Positions 44,029 to 52,985 of a DNA stretch of 64,000 nucleotides are shown piece by piece. Each line of letters begins with the position of its first letter. Positions within the stretch are counted from its first letter, which is position 1. This DNA is from Paracoccus sp. SMMA_5_TC (GTDB lineage Bacteria > Pseudomonadota > Alphaproteobacteria > Rhodobacterales > Rhodobacteraceae), in the NCBI RefSeq assembly GCF_009696685.2, contig NZ_CP102355.1:2095501-2159500 (forward strand). Reading direction: 5' to 3'. The translations under genes and the position numbers were made by a program. The notes under the pieces were generated by a model. That model did no database searches and was not told the DNA's origin. It worked only from the letters and a program-made list of their open reading frames with translations.

Positions 44029-44185
44029 CCGGATTGCGGGAATCTGTTCGTCGCGGCGGCTTTGGCGTGGAACAGGGTTTGCGCAACCGCGTCTTGTTGC
44101 CGCAAAGGGTCTTTTCGGACCTGCCGCCCTTGCATGATGCCCCCCATGGGCGTAACTAGCGCACAGGAAACAGGAATAGCGCGCC

Positions 44186-44524
44186 ATGACCTACGTCGTC
44201 ACCGATAACTGCATCATGTGCAAATACACCGATTGTGTTGAGGTGTGCCCCGTGGACTGTTTCTACGAAGGCGAAAACACGTTGGTCATTCATCCTGATG
44301 AATGCATCGATTGCGGCGTGTGCGAACCGGAATGCCCCGCCGACGCCATCCGCCCCGATACCGAGCCGGACATGGAATCCTGGGTCGAATTCAACCGCAA
44401 GTATGCCGAACAATGGCCGGTTATCACGCGCAAGAAGGATCCGATGCCCGGCTATCAGGAAATGGACGGCGTGCCCAACAAGCTGGAAAAATACTTCTCC
44501 GAAGCACCGGGCAGCGGCGATTGA
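44186..44524 (+). CDS. fdxA: Seven-iron ferredoxin FdxA
   Basis: Electron carrier of 112 aa with one [3Fe-4S] and one [4Fe-4S] cluster. By analogy with Azotobacter ferredoxin I the ligands are C9, C17 and C50 for the 3Fe cluster and C21, C40, C43 and C46 for the 4Fe cluster; C12 and C25 would be free. The C-terminal extension ([20 protein letters not shown]) is typical of FdxA. A 157-bp gap separates it from the S4 gene, so it probably has its own promoter. Confidence 0.94.
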   Translation: MTYVVTDNCIMCKYTDCVEVCPVDCFYEGENTLVIHPDECIDCGVCEPECPADAIRPDTEPDMESWVEFNRKYAEQWPVITRKKDPMPGYQEMDGVPNKLEKYFSEAPGSGD

Positions 44525-44852
44525 GCTTTGCCGCAAAATGCCGCGATTCGCGGCCGAGCGATGTCTCAAAAGGGTGAACTGGCGCCAAACCCGCTGAATT
44601 ACAAGCGGAATTTGGTGGTGCGGCTGGTGACTGCACGCTTTCTGCCAACCTTTGTAATGCGTCTTTTTCTGTGCTATGGTCCGGCAACAAGGGCGCCGAC
44701 CGGCTGCTGCCAGTAGCCGGGTGGCGCCTATGGTTGTCCCGGCCGTCTGCCCGGCCGGGGATGCAGGTTCAGAATTGGTGGCCCGCAAGGGGGGAAAGTC
44801 CCGCCTTATGGGTTCTTTTGTGCCCCAATGGGTGCAGTGCGAAGGAAGCGCA
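44525..44852 (+). other. Long 5' leader region upstream of carD
   Basis: These 328 bases contain no convincing gene. A sigma-70-like promoter at 44652-44680 would leave a leader of about 165 bases. It holds GC-rich self-complementary stretches, such as CCCGGCCG and CCGGCCGG around 44738-44760 and GGGGGG/CCCGCC near 44789-44810. It may fold into a structured 5' untranslated region. Confidence 0.45.
44652..44680 (+). promoter_or_regulatory. Candidate carD promoter
   Basis: TTGTAA (44652-44657), a 17-base spacer, and TATGGT (44675-44680) fit a vegetative promoter. The surrounding 40 bases are clearly more AT-rich than the window average. Transcription would begin near 44687. Confidence 0.45.
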
Positions 44853-45362
44853 ATGTCGAAAGCGAAAAAGACCGAATTCCGTCCCGATGATTTCGTGGTT
44901 TATCCGACCCACGGGGTTGGCCGTATCGTCTCGATCGAAGAGCAGGAAGTTGCCGGCTTGCGGCTCGAGATGTTCGTCATTTCCTTTGAAAAGGACAAGA
45001 TGACGCTGCGCGTGCCGACCGCCCGTGCGACCGAAATCGGCATGCGCGGCCTTTCCACCCCCGATCTGGTCGATCGCGCGCTGGAAACGCTGAAGGGGAA
45101 GGCGCGGGTCAAGCGGGCAATGTGGTCGCGTCGCGCGCAGGAATACGAACAGAAGATCAATTCGGGCGATCTGATGTCGATTGCCGAGGTGGTGCGCGAT
45201 CTGCATCGCAATGACGATCAGCGTGAACAATCCTATTCCGAACGCCAGCTTTACGAAGCGGCCTTGGACCGCCTGACCCGTGAGGTCGCCGCGGTCAGTG
45301 GTATGGACGAGGCTGGCGCGCAGAAGCGTGTCGATGCGGTTCTGACAGCCCGCGCCGCCTGA
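44853..45362 (+). CDS. carD: CarD family transcriptional regulator
   Basis: RNA-polymerase-binding regulator of 169 aa. The N-terminal CarD/TRCF Tudor-like domain is FRPDDFVVYPTHGVGRIVSIEEQEVAGL (about 9-60), which contacts the RNAP beta subunit. The helical C-terminal DNA-binding domain covers about 80-160 (RAQEYEQKINSGDLMSIAEV, LYEAALDRLTREVAAV). The ATG at 44853 follows GAAGGAAG. In alphaproteobacteria CarD stabilises open complexes at rRNA and other promoters lacking a conserved T at -7. A strong hairpin follows the gene. Confidence 0.92.
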   Translation: MSKAKKTEFRPDDFVVYPTHGVGRIVSIEEQEVAGLRLEMFVISFEKDKMTLRVPTARATEIGMRGLSTPDLVDRALETLKGKARVKRAMWSRRAQEYEQKINSGDLMSIAEVVRDLHRNDDQREQSYSERQLYEAALDRLTREVAAVSGMDEAGAQKRVDAVLTARAA

Positions 45363-45393
45363 CGCTGTCAGGTCGCAAAGCTTTCCCGTTCTG

Positions 45394-45421
45394 CCCCCGC
45401 AGGTTCATCCCGCGGGGGTTT
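45394..45421 (+). terminator. Intrinsic terminator after carD
   Basis: CCCCCGC (45394-45400) pairs with GCGGGGG (45412-45418) around an 11-base loop, followed by TTT. It lies about 30 bp after the carD stop. Confidence 0.8.
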
Positions 45422-45589
45422 CGCATTCTTGCGGGCCGGCGATCCTGTGCCGCAGCATGAATCACGCAAGGCCGCAATCGCGGTTGCGGCGCGCGTCGCG
45501 CAACGCTGTTTCGGCCCGGGCAACGCCAGCCTGGGCAAGGGCGATCCTTCAAATTTCCCCGTCGGACTTCCGCGCCCCCGCCGTCTCGC

Positions 45590-46975
45590 TCAAGCCAGAG
45601 CCGCCAGAATGCGCGCCCAGCTTCGTGCGCCTTTCACGAAGCTTTCCACATCGTATTTTTCGTTCGGCGAGTGAATGCGGTCATCATCGCGACCAAAGCC
45701 GATCAGCATGGAATCGATGCCCAGAATGGTCTTGAAGTCCCCGGCGATGGGGATCGATCCCCCCGCGCCGATATATGCCGCATCGCGGCCCCATTCCGCG
45801 CCCAGCGCCGCCTTGGCCTGACCGAAGGCGGGGTCCGAAATATCCATCCGGCTGGCCGGGCTGGCGCCGTGATCGTGGAACTCGACGCTGCAATCGGCCG
45901 GAATTGCGGCGCGGATGTGGTTGCGAAACGCCTCGCGGATGGCCAGCGGATCCTGCGTGCCGGTAAGGCGGAAGCTGACCTTGGCGCGCGCTTCTGCGGG
46001 CAGCACGGTCTTGAAGCCTTCGCCTGTATAGCCGCCGCTGATCCCGTTGATTTCGAACGTCGGGCGGTTCCACACCTGTTCCAGGCCCATCCGCCCCCGT
46101 TCGCCGATCGGATGGCGCAATCCGACCCGGGACAGAAACTCACCCGCGTCGAAGTCGAGCGCCTGCCAGTCGGCACGCAGTTCCTCGCTCAGCTCTTCGA
46201 CACCATCGTAGAAATGGGGGAGGGTGATGCGTCCTTCGCCGTCCTTGACGCTGGCAAGTGCATTCACAAGCACCTGGATCGGGTTCGCGGCAAGTCCCCC
46301 GAAACTGCCCGAGTGCAGATCCCGATCCGCCCCACGGACTACGATTTCCTCGCCGTAAAGGCCGCGCAGCTGGGTGGTGATCGCGGGACGTCCGTCCGCA
46401 TACAGGCCGGTGTCGCAGATCATGGCCAGATCTGCGCGAAGTTCGTCGGCATTGGCCTGCAGGAAGGGGCGCAAGCTGGGCGAGCCGGATTCCTCCTCTC
46501 CCTCGAAAAGCAGCACCAGATCGGTGGGCAGCGTGCCATGCACGTCCCGCCAGGCGCGGAATGCCTCGACAAAGGTCATCAACTGGCCCTTGTCATCGGC
46601 AGCGCCACGGGCGCGGATGACCTTGCCGCTAGGGGTGTCCTGGATTTCGGGATCGAAGGGTGGACGATCCCACAGTTCAAGCGGATCAACGGGTTGCACG
46701 TCATAGTGGCCATAAAACAGCAGTGGTCTGCGCGAACCTTTGGCGGAATGGGCGACAACCATGGGGTGACCGGGCGTGTCGCGCAGCGAGGCATCGAATC
46801 CCAGATCCTGAAGTTCCCGGCAGAGCCATTGCGCGGCCTGCCTTACATCGCCCTTGTGGGCCGGATCGGTCGAAATCGACGGGATGCGCAGGAAGGCCTT
46901 CAGCCGCTCGAGCGCCTGAGGGGTGTTTTTATCCAGTGTTGAAAGTATGGCATCTATCTTGGAATCTTCCTGCAT
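45590..46975 (-). CDS. M20 family dipeptidase
   Basis: Zinc aminoacyl peptidase of 461 aa from the ATG at 46975. The metal-binding sequence is FYGHYDVQPVDP (H, D), followed by GAADDKGQL with the bridging Asp, and FEGEEESGSP with the catalytic Glu pair. A dimerisation domain intervenes at about 195-350. Resembles PepV/CNDP-type dipeptidases that act on short peptides. It is convergent with carD and divergent from hemA. Confidence 0.9.
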   Translation of the reverse strand: MQEDSKIDAILSTLDKNTPQALERLKAFLRIPSISTDPAHKGDVRQAAQWLCRELQDLGFDASLRDTPGHPMVVAHSAKGSRRPLLFYGHYDVQPVDPLELWDRPPFDPEIQDTPSGKVIRARGAADDKGQLMTFVEAFRAWRDVHGTLPTDLVLLFEGEEESGSPSLRPFLQANADELRADLAMICDTGLYADGRPAITTQLRGLYGEEIVVRGADRDLHSGSFGGLAANPIQVLVNALASVKDGEGRITLPHFYDGVEELSEELRADWQALDFDAGEFLSRVGLRHPIGERGRMGLEQVWNRPTFEINGISGGYTGEGFKTVLPAEARAKVSFRLTGTQDPLAIREAFRNHIRAAIPADCSVEFHDHGASPASRMDISDPAFGQAKAALGAEWGRDAAYIGAGGSIPIAGDFKTILGIDSMLIGFGRDDDRIHSPNEKYDVESFVKGARSWARILAALA

Positions 46976-47023
46976 TCTCAGCTTTCCCGATTATTTTTAT
47001 AGGTTAAAAATCAGCGACCTGAT

Positions 47024-47052
47024 GTCACAGTGCGACATTTTTACGCTGTATT
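47024..47052 (+). promoter_or_regulatory. Possible hemA promoter
   Basis: GTCACA (47024-47029), 17 bases, TGTATT (47047-47052): four of six matches in each hexamer. The stretch is AT-rich for this genome. No FNR-type site was found nearby, although hemA of related bacteria is oxygen-regulated. Confidence 0.3.
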
Positions 47053-47085
47053 TTCCGGCCCGCGGCACTTATCACATTATCACCC

Positions 47086-47104
47086 GGGGTCAGAACATGA
47101 CCCC
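47086..47104. repeat. Perfect 7-5-7 inverted repeat in the hemA leader
   Basis: GGGGTCA (47086-47092), spacer GAACA, TGACCCC (47098-47104). It lies 39 bp before the hemA start, downstream of the candidate promoter. It could be a transcript hairpin or a protein-binding site. Confidence 0.5.
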
Positions 47105-47142
47105 CAAAGCGAGCAAGTTCAAGCAAGTCAAGGGGCCGTCCG

Positions 47143-48372
47143 ATGGATTATACAGCCGCACTCGATCAGGCCATCGGCAAGCTGCACGAAGAAGGGCGGT
47201 ATCGCACCTTCATCGACATCGAACGGCGCAAGGGTGCCTACCCTCAGGCGATCTGGACGCGCCCGGACGGAACCGAACAGGAAATCACCGTCTGGTGCGG
47301 GAACGACTACCTGGGCATGGGGCAGCATCCCGTCGTTCTGGCCGCCATGCACGAGGCGCTGGATGCCACCGGCGCAGGCTCGGGCGGCACGCGCAATATT
47401 TCGGGCACGACGGTCTATCACCGCCGGCTTGAGCACGAGATCGCCGATCTGCATGGCAAGGAGGCGGCGCTGGTATTTTCCAGTGCCTATATCGCCAATG
47501 ACGCGACGCTTTCCACGCTGCGCAAGCTGTTTCCCGGACTGATCATCTATTCCGACGCGTTGAATCATGCGTCCATGATCGAAGGCATCAAGCGTTTCGA
47601 CGGCGCAAAACGCATCTTCCGGCACAATGACGTGGCGCATCTGCGCGAGCTGCTCGAGGCGGATGATCCGGCAGCGCCAAAGGTGATTGCCTTCGAATCT
47701 ATCTATTCCATGGATGGCGACTTTGGTCCCATCGCCGAGATCTGCGACCTGGCGCAGGAATTCAACGCCCTGACCTATCTGGACGAAGTTCATGCCGTGG
47801 GCATGTATGGCCCGCGCGGGGGTGGCGTGGCCGAACGTGACGGCCTGATGCAGCGGCTTGACATCATCAACGGCACCCTGGGCAAGGCATTCGGTGTGTT
47901 TGGGGGCTATATCGCGGCATCTGCCAGGATGGTCGACGCAATCCGATCCTATGCTCCCGGGTTCATCTTCACCACATCGCTGCCGCCGGCGGTGGCCGCT
48001 GGGGCTGCTGCCTCGATTGCGTTTCTCAAGACGGCCGAGGGGCAGGTGCTGCGCGACAGACAACAGCTGAACGCGCGCATTCTCAAGATGCGGCTGCGCG
48101 GTCTGGGCATGCCGATCGTCGATCATGGCAGCCACATCGTTCCGGTCCATGTCGGTCATCCGGTGCATTGCAAGGCGCTGTCGGACATGCTGCTGGCCGA
48201 ATTCGGTATTTATGTTCAGCCGATCAACTTTCCGACGGTGCCGCGCGGAACCGAACGGCTGCGCTTCACGCCGTCCCCGGTTCACGATCCGCGCCAGATC
48301 GATCTTCTGGTGCGGGCGATGGACAACCTGTGGTCGCAGTGCAAACTGAACCGTTCAACTTCCGCTGCGTGA
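47143..48372 (+). CDS. hemA: 5-aminolevulinate synthase
   Basis: PLP enzyme that condenses glycine and succinyl-CoA to 5-aminolevulinate, the first step of tetrapyrrole synthesis in alphaproteobacteria (Shemin pathway). It has 409 aa and closely matches Rhodobacter HemA throughout (for example [42 protein letters not shown]). The PLP lysine is K248 in [14 protein letters not shown], the same number as in Rhodobacter capsulatus [15 protein letters not shown] carries the PLP-binding Asp and His. The ATG at 47143 follows AAGGGG. Confidence 0.97.
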   Translation: MDYTAALDQAIGKLHEEGRYRTFIDIERRKGAYPQAIWTRPDGTEQEITVWCGNDYLGMGQHPVVLAAMHEALDATGAGSGGTRNISGTTVYHRRLEHEIADLHGKEAALVFSSAYIANDATLSTLRKLFPGLIIYSDALNHASMIEGIKRFDGAKRIFRHNDVAHLRELLEADDPAAPKVIAFESIYSMDGDFGPIAEICDLAQEFNALTYLDEVHAVGMYGPRGGGVAERDGLMQRLDIINGTLGKAFGVFGGYIAASARMVDAIRSYAPGFIFTTSLPPAVAAGAAASIAFLKTAEGQVLRDRQQLNARILKMRLRGLGMPIVDHGSHIVPVHVGHPVHCKALSDMLLAEFGIYVQPINFPTVPRGTERLRFTPSPVHDPRQIDLLVRAMDNLWSQCKLNRSTSAA

Positions 48373-48478
48373 ACTGTTTCAGGGGTGAACACCTCTCGCG
48401 TGCGTGATAACCTTGCCTTAAAGAACTTGTGAGAGTCTTCCGATTCGGAGGGCAGCAGCGAAGAATGGGGCAGGCGCA

Positions 48479-49693
48479 ATGATCGGGCTAAGGGGGGTTC
48501 CCCCGGCGGATAGCCATGATGAAGCAGCGGGAATCCCGCATGGCTTCGACGATCCGGACATTCGGCTCGGCGATCTGATGCGGGGCGAGCGGGCAACGAT
48601 GGGCAAATCGTTGCTGGACGTTCAGCGCGAATTGCGGATTCGCGCATCCTATGTTGCCGCGATCGAGAATTGCGATCTTTCCGCGTTCGACACGCCCAGC
48701 TTTGTCGCCGGATATGTGCGCTCCTATGCCCGTTACCTGGGACTGGACCCCGACTGGACCTTTCGCCGGTTCTGTCACGAATCCGGGTTTCAGCCCAACC
48801 CTGGAATCGCGGCTGTGGGACCGGCAAGAAAGCCCGCGCGGGCTGCGATGGATCCGACGGCCGCGCTGGCAAATCCCAACCCGCTGTTTCTGCCGCGTCG
48901 CGAAAGCTTCTGGTCCTCGTTCGAGCCGCGCGCCCTTGGCTCGTTGCTGGTGATGCTGGTGCTGACAGGCGGCTTGGGTTACGGCGGCTGGATGGTTCTG
49001 CAAGAGGTGCAGAAGGTCAATCTGGTGCCGGGGGACCAGTCGCCGGGGGTCGTTGTCGCCTTGGATCCCGTGCAAGAGGCCGCGACAGTCCAGCCGGTGG
49101 AGACCGCTCAGGTCAATCTGCCCAAGCCCGAGGGGATCGACCGCACATATCGGCCGCAAGCCCTTGAAGTGCCTGTTCTTGCCGCGCGTGACGGACCGAT
49201 TTCGGCCATAGATCCCGGCTTGCGTGCCCCCGCGATGCAGCCGGCTGAGCCTGCATCCCGGCAGCAGCTTGTCGATGCTGGCGAGGTTTTCGGTCCGCCG
49301 ATGCCGGCGCAATCGCAGGCTGTGCGCACCTTGGCGCCCGATGCACCGGCTGTCGAAATTCTGGCGGCCCGTCCGGCATGGGTTCGGGTGACATCGGCCG
49401 ATGGCACGGTCCTGCTGGAAAAGACAATGGACGCAGGCGAACGCTTCGCGCTGCCAAAGCTTGAGGCACCGCCGACCTTGCGCACAGGTAACTCGGGGGC
49501 GATCTATTTTGCGGTCAGCGGCAAGACCTACGGGCCTGCCGCGCCAGGCGCGAAGGTGGTCAAGAATGTGGAACTGTCGCCCGCCGCGCTGACCTCGAAA
49601 TTCGCCGCAGCAGATGTTAGCAAGGATCCCGAGCTTGCGCGCATGATGTCCCTCGCATCGGCCGGGACGAATGCGGCAGTGACGCAGGACTGA
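48479..49693 (+). CDS. RodZ-like helix-turn-helix membrane protein
   Basis: Protein of 404 aa with a cytoplasmic Cro/CI-type HTH (about 30-100: LGDLMRGERATMGKSLLDVQ, FVAGYVRSYARYLGLDPD). One transmembrane helix lies at about 152-173, then a Pro/Gln/Ala-rich linker and a C-terminal DUF4115 beta domain (about 315-390: RPAWVRVTSADGTVLLEK). This is the layout of RodZ, which links MreB to the cell-wall machinery, although alphaproteobacterial versions are divergent. It lies upstream of ispG, an order common in many bacteria. Confidence 0.85.
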   Translation: MIGLRGVPPADSHDEAAGIPHGFDDPDIRLGDLMRGERATMGKSLLDVQRELRIRASYVAAIENCDLSAFDTPSFVAGYVRSYARYLGLDPDWTFRRFCHESGFQPNPGIAAVGPARKPARAAMDPTAALANPNPLFLPRRESFWSSFEPRALGSLLVMLVLTGGLGYGGWMVLQEVQKVNLVPGDQSPGVVVALDPVQEAATVQPVETAQVNLPKPEGIDRTYRPQALEVPVLAARDGPISAIDPGLRAPAMQPAEPASRQQLVDAGEVFGPPMPAQSQAVRTLAPDAPAVEILAARPAWVRVTSADGTVLLEKTMDAGERFALPKLEAPPTLRTGNSGAIYFAVSGKTYGPAAPGAKVVKNVELSPAALTSKFAAADVSKDPELARMMSLASAGTNAAVTQD

Positions 49694-49804
49694 CCCGGGG
49701 GCGCGCTCACGCTTGCGCCAATCGCCGATCTCGACGCTTGCCCCCCACGGTCGCGGCGCATATCTGTGGCGCATACCGGTTACGCCGCAATGCAAGGCCA
49801 TCCC

Positions 49805-50923
49805 ATGACCCACAATCCGATCCGCCCTTGGCGCAATATCGAGCGGCGAAAGTCGCGTCAGATCATGGTTGGCAATGTGCCGGTCGGTGGCGACGCTCCG
49901 ATCAGCGTGCAGACCATGACCAATACCGACACCACCGATGTGCGTGCAACGCTGGATCAGATCATCCGTGCGGCGGATGTCGGGGCGGATATCGTGCGCG
50001 TTTCGACCCCTGACGAGGCATCGACCCGCGCATTGCGCGAGATTTGCCGGGAAAGCCCGGTGCCGATCGTGGCCGATATTCATTTTCACTATCGCCGCGC
50101 CATCGAGGCGGCCGAGGCGGGTGCTGCCTGTCTGCGCATCAACCCCGGCAATATCGGCGATGCCGCCCGTGTGCGCGAAGTCATCAAGGCCGCCCGCGAT
50201 CACGGTTGTTCCATCCGCATCGGCGTGAACGCCGGCAGTCTGGAGCGGCACCTGCTGGAAAAATATGGCGAACCCTGTCCCGATGCGATGGTGGAATCCG
50301 GGCTGGATCATATCCGCATCCTGCAGGACAACGACTTTCACGAGTTCAAGATCAGCGTGAAGGCCAGCGACGTGTTCCTGGCCGCCGCCGCCTATCAGCA
50401 ATTGGCCGAAGCGACCGATGCCCCCATCCACCTGGGCATCACCGAGGCTGGGGGCCTGATGTCCGGCACGGTGAAATCCGCCATCGGCCTTGGAAACCTG
50501 CTGTGGATGGGCATTGGCGACACGATCCGGGTCAGCCTGTCGGCCGATCCGGTCGAGGAGGTAAAGGTCGGTTTCGAGATCCTGAAGTCGCTGGGCCTGC
50601 GCACCCGCGGCGTCCAGATCATTTCCTGCCCCAGCTGCGCCCGGCAGGGGTTTGATGTCATCAAGACCGTCGAGGCGCTGGAAAAGCGGCTTGAACACAT
50701 AAAGACGCCGATGAGCCTGTCGATCATTGGCTGCGTGGTAAATGGCCCGGGCGAGGCGCTGATGACCGACATCGGCTTTACCGGCGGGGGGGCCGGGGCC
50801 GGGATGGTCTATCTTGCCGGCAAGCAGCACCACAAGATGTCGAACGACCAGATGATCGATCACATTGTCGAATTGGTGGAAAAGCGTGCGGCTGAAATCG
50901 ATGCCGCCAAGGCCGCCGAGTAG
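49805..50923 (+). CDS. ispG: 4-hydroxy-3-methylbut-2-enyl diphosphate synthase (flavodoxin)
   Basis: Iron-sulfur enzyme of the non-mevalonate isoprenoid pathway that converts MEcPP to HMBPP; 372 aa. The [4Fe-4S] ligands are C275 and C278 ([10 protein letters not shown]), C310 ([12 protein letters not shown]) and E317. The TIM-barrel part begins with [20 protein letters not shown] and [11 protein letters not shown]. The ATG at 49805 is preferred; upstream GTG or ATG starts would add 5-13 residues with no family match. Confidence 0.96.
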   Translation: MTHNPIRPWRNIERRKSRQIMVGNVPVGGDAPISVQTMTNTDTTDVRATLDQIIRAADVGADIVRVSTPDEASTRALREICRESPVPIVADIHFHYRRAIEAAEAGAACLRINPGNIGDAARVREVIKAARDHGCSIRIGVNAGSLERHLLEKYGEPCPDAMVESGLDHIRILQDNDFHEFKISVKASDVFLAAAAYQQLAEATDAPIHLGITEAGGLMSGTVKSAIGLGNLLWMGIGDTIRVSLSADPVEEVKVGFEILKSLGLRTRGVQIISCPSCARQGFDVIKTVEALEKRLEHIKTPMSLSIIGCVVNGPGEALMTDIGFTGGGAGAGMVYLAGKQHHKMSNDQMIDHIVELVEKRAAEIDAAKAAE

Positions 50924-50946
50924 CCCGGCGGCCACGGCTGTCAGCC

Positions 50947-51696
50947 CTAGCCCTGCCGCTCGGCCCGCACCCTCGCGATCACGCCCTCAAGCCCATCCGG
51001 CGGCACGCCACGCAGCATCTCGCCTTCGATGATGAAGGTAGGCGTGCCCATGATCCGCATCTGTTCGGCAAGCTGATGATTCTTGCGCAGAACGGCCGAC
51101 ACTTCTTCGGTATTCATGTGGTTCAGAACCGCCTTGGCATCGACACCCAGCTCGCCTGCCAGCTTGCCCAGAGTTTCCAGATTGACAGGGCCGCGGCTGC
51201 TCATCAGCGCGTCATGCGCGCGCTTGTAGGCGTCGTCCCCGGCCTGCTGGTGCACCGCCACCGCAAAGCGGGCGGCCATGTCGCTTTCCTGGGTCAGGAT
51301 CGGAAATTCCTTCAGGATAAACCGGATATTGCCATCGGCGCTGATCAGCTTTTCCACTTCTGGGTTGACGCGCTTGCACACGCCGCAGCGATAGTCGATG
51401 AACTCGACCAGGGTGATATCGCCCTGCGGATTGCCGCCGACCCAGCTGTGGCCGTCGTCAAAGATCGCCTTGCGATTGTTTTCGACCAGCAGCTTGTCGT
51501 TTTTTGCCTCATCGGCCATGCGCCGCTCTTCAAGCACATTGATCGATTCGACCAGCACGTCGGGATTGGCCATCAGATATTCGCGCACTGCCTCGCCGAA
51601 GGCTTGCTTTTCGGCATCGCTCATGTTGGCCGGGTCAAAGGCCAGGGCGGGCAAGGTGGTGGCCGCCAGCGTCGCAGCGGTCAGAATGGCTTTCAT
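50947..51696 (-). CDS. DsbA-family thiol:disulfide oxidoreductase
   Basis: Periplasmic thioredoxin-fold protein of 249 aa with a signal peptide (MKAILTAATLAATTLPALAF; probable cleavage after ALA). The active site is C104-G-V-C107 in DYRCGVCKRV, and the cis-proline loop is MGTPTFIIEG. A helical N-terminal extension (about 24-80, DPANMSDAEKQAFGEAVREY) and the DsbA helical insertion are present, as in ScsC/BcfH-type and DsbD-dependent isomerases of alphaproteobacteria. It is probably an oxidase or isomerase of disulfides. Confidence 0.9.
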   Translation of the reverse strand: MKAILTAATLAATTLPALAFDPANMSDAEKQAFGEAVREYLMANPDVLVESINVLEERRMADEAKNDKLLVENNRKAIFDDGHSWVGGNPQGDITLVEFIDYRCGVCKRVNPEVEKLISADGNIRFILKEFPILTQESDMAARFAVAVHQQAGDDAYKRAHDALMSSRGPVNLETLGKLAGELGVDAKAVLNHMNTEEVSAVLRKNHQLAEQMRIMGTPTFIIEGEMLRGVPPDGLEGVIARVRAERQG

Positions 51697-51848
51697 TGCG
51701 GGATCCTTTTCTTGCTGGCCAAAGATTGTCCCGGCGAGCGGGGGTTTGCAAGCCGCGGTTTCCAGGCGTTCACGCGGGCTTGACCAGTGCGGCTTGACCG
51801 CGGGCGCGGCGCCGGTGATACCCGGTGCAAAAGCAGTCGAGGGCAGGC

Positions 51849-52985
51849 ATGAAGCAATCGCAGCGCGGTCAGGTCGACCCGTTCATTGTCATGGACGTGA
51901 TGGCAGCGGCGCGGCGCGCCGAGGAACAGGGCCGCCACATCATCCATATGGAGGTGGGCCAGCCCGCCACGCCCGCGCCCAAGGCGGCGCGTCAGGCGCT
52001 GGCACGGGCGCTGGATCAGCCCTTGGGCTATACTGTCGCCCTGGGCTTGCCGGAACTGCGGCGCGGCATCGCGGATCTTTACCGGCGGTGGTATGGGCTG
52101 GACCTGGACCCGGCGCGCGTGGTGGTGACGCCGGGGTCGTCGGGGGCGTTCATCCTGGCATTTTCGGCGCTGTTCGATGCTGGTGCCCGCGTCGCCCTGG
52201 GCGAGCCGGGATATCCCAGCTATCGCCAGATCCTGCACGCCATGTCGCTCGAGCCGGTGGGCATCGCCACATCCATGCAGCACCGCTATCAGCCGCGCCC
52301 CCAGGATCTGCCGGCGGATGCGCAGGGTCTGATCCTGGCCTCGCCCGGCAACCCGTCGGGCACCGTGCTGTCGCGGGCCGAGCTTGCTGCCTTGACTGCG
52401 CGTGCGGCGGAACTGGGCATCAGCGTGATTTCGGACGAAATCTATCACGGCCTGCATTATGGGGCCGGCTTTCATTCCGCGCTCGAGGTCACGGATGACG
52501 TCTTCGTCATCAACAGCTTTTCCAAGTATTTCAGCATGACTGGCTGGCGCGTCGGCTGGATGGTGGTGCCCGATGCCATGGTGCGCACGGTCGAGCGGCT
52601 GGCGCAGAACCTGTTCATCTGCCCGCCCCATGCCAGCCAGGTCGCGGCGCTGGCGGCGCTGGATTGCGTGGATGAGGCCGAGGCGAACCTGGCCGTCTAT
52701 GCCCGCAACCGGCAGATGATGCTGGACCGGCTGCCGGGCATCGGTTTTGACCGCATCGCGCCGCCGCAAGGGGCTTTCTACATCTATGCCGATGTGTCGC
52801 ACCTGACGACAAACAGCCTGAATTTCGCCTCGGAAATTCTTGAAAAGGCTGGTGTGGCCGTGACACCCGGGCTGGATTTCGACCCCAGGCGCGGGGCAGG
52901 AACGCTGCGCTTCAGCTATGCCGGTGCGACCGCCGATATTGCCGAGGGGCTGGACCGGCTTGCCGCCTTCATGGCCGCAAGATGA
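51849..52985 (+). CDS. PLP-dependent class I/II aminotransferase
   Basis: Fold-type I aminotransferase of 378 aa. The ATG at 51849 has GAGGGCAGG upstream; an earlier GTG is less likely. The PLP lysine lies in INSFSKYFSMTGWRVGW, NPSG in LILASPGNPSGTVLS contacts PLP, and SDEIYHGLHY holds the Asp/Tyr pair. It resembles aspartate/aromatic or valine-pyruvate-type aminotransferases of the AspC-like group; the amino donor is not clear. Its stop overlaps the amidase start (ATGA). Confidence 0.88.
   Translation: MKQSQRGQVDPFIVMDVMAAARRAEEQGRHIIHMEVGQPATPAPKAARQALARALDQPLGYTVALGLPELRRGIADLYRRWYGLDLDPARVVVTPGSSGAFILAFSALFDAGARVALGEPGYPSYRQILHAMSLEPVGIATSMQHRYQPRPQDLPADAQGLILASPGNPSGTVLSRAELAALTARAAELGISVISDEIYHGLHYGAGFHSALEVTDDVFVINSFSKYFSMTGWRVGWMVVPDAMVRTVERLAQNLFICPPHASQVAALAALDCVDEAEANLAVYARNRQMMLDRLPGIGFDRIAPPQGAFYIYADVSHLTTNSLNFASEILEKAGVAVTPGLDFDPRRGAGTLRFSYAGATADIAEGLDRLAAFMAAR

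Noticed and set aside
45429..45674. Small open frame after the carD terminator
   Set aside because: Overlaps the M20 peptidase end and has random composition.
47097..47142. Short leader-peptide-like frame (ATG at 47097) before hemA
   Set aside because: It runs out of frame into hemA and has no ribosome-binding site; the palindrome there explains the sequence better.
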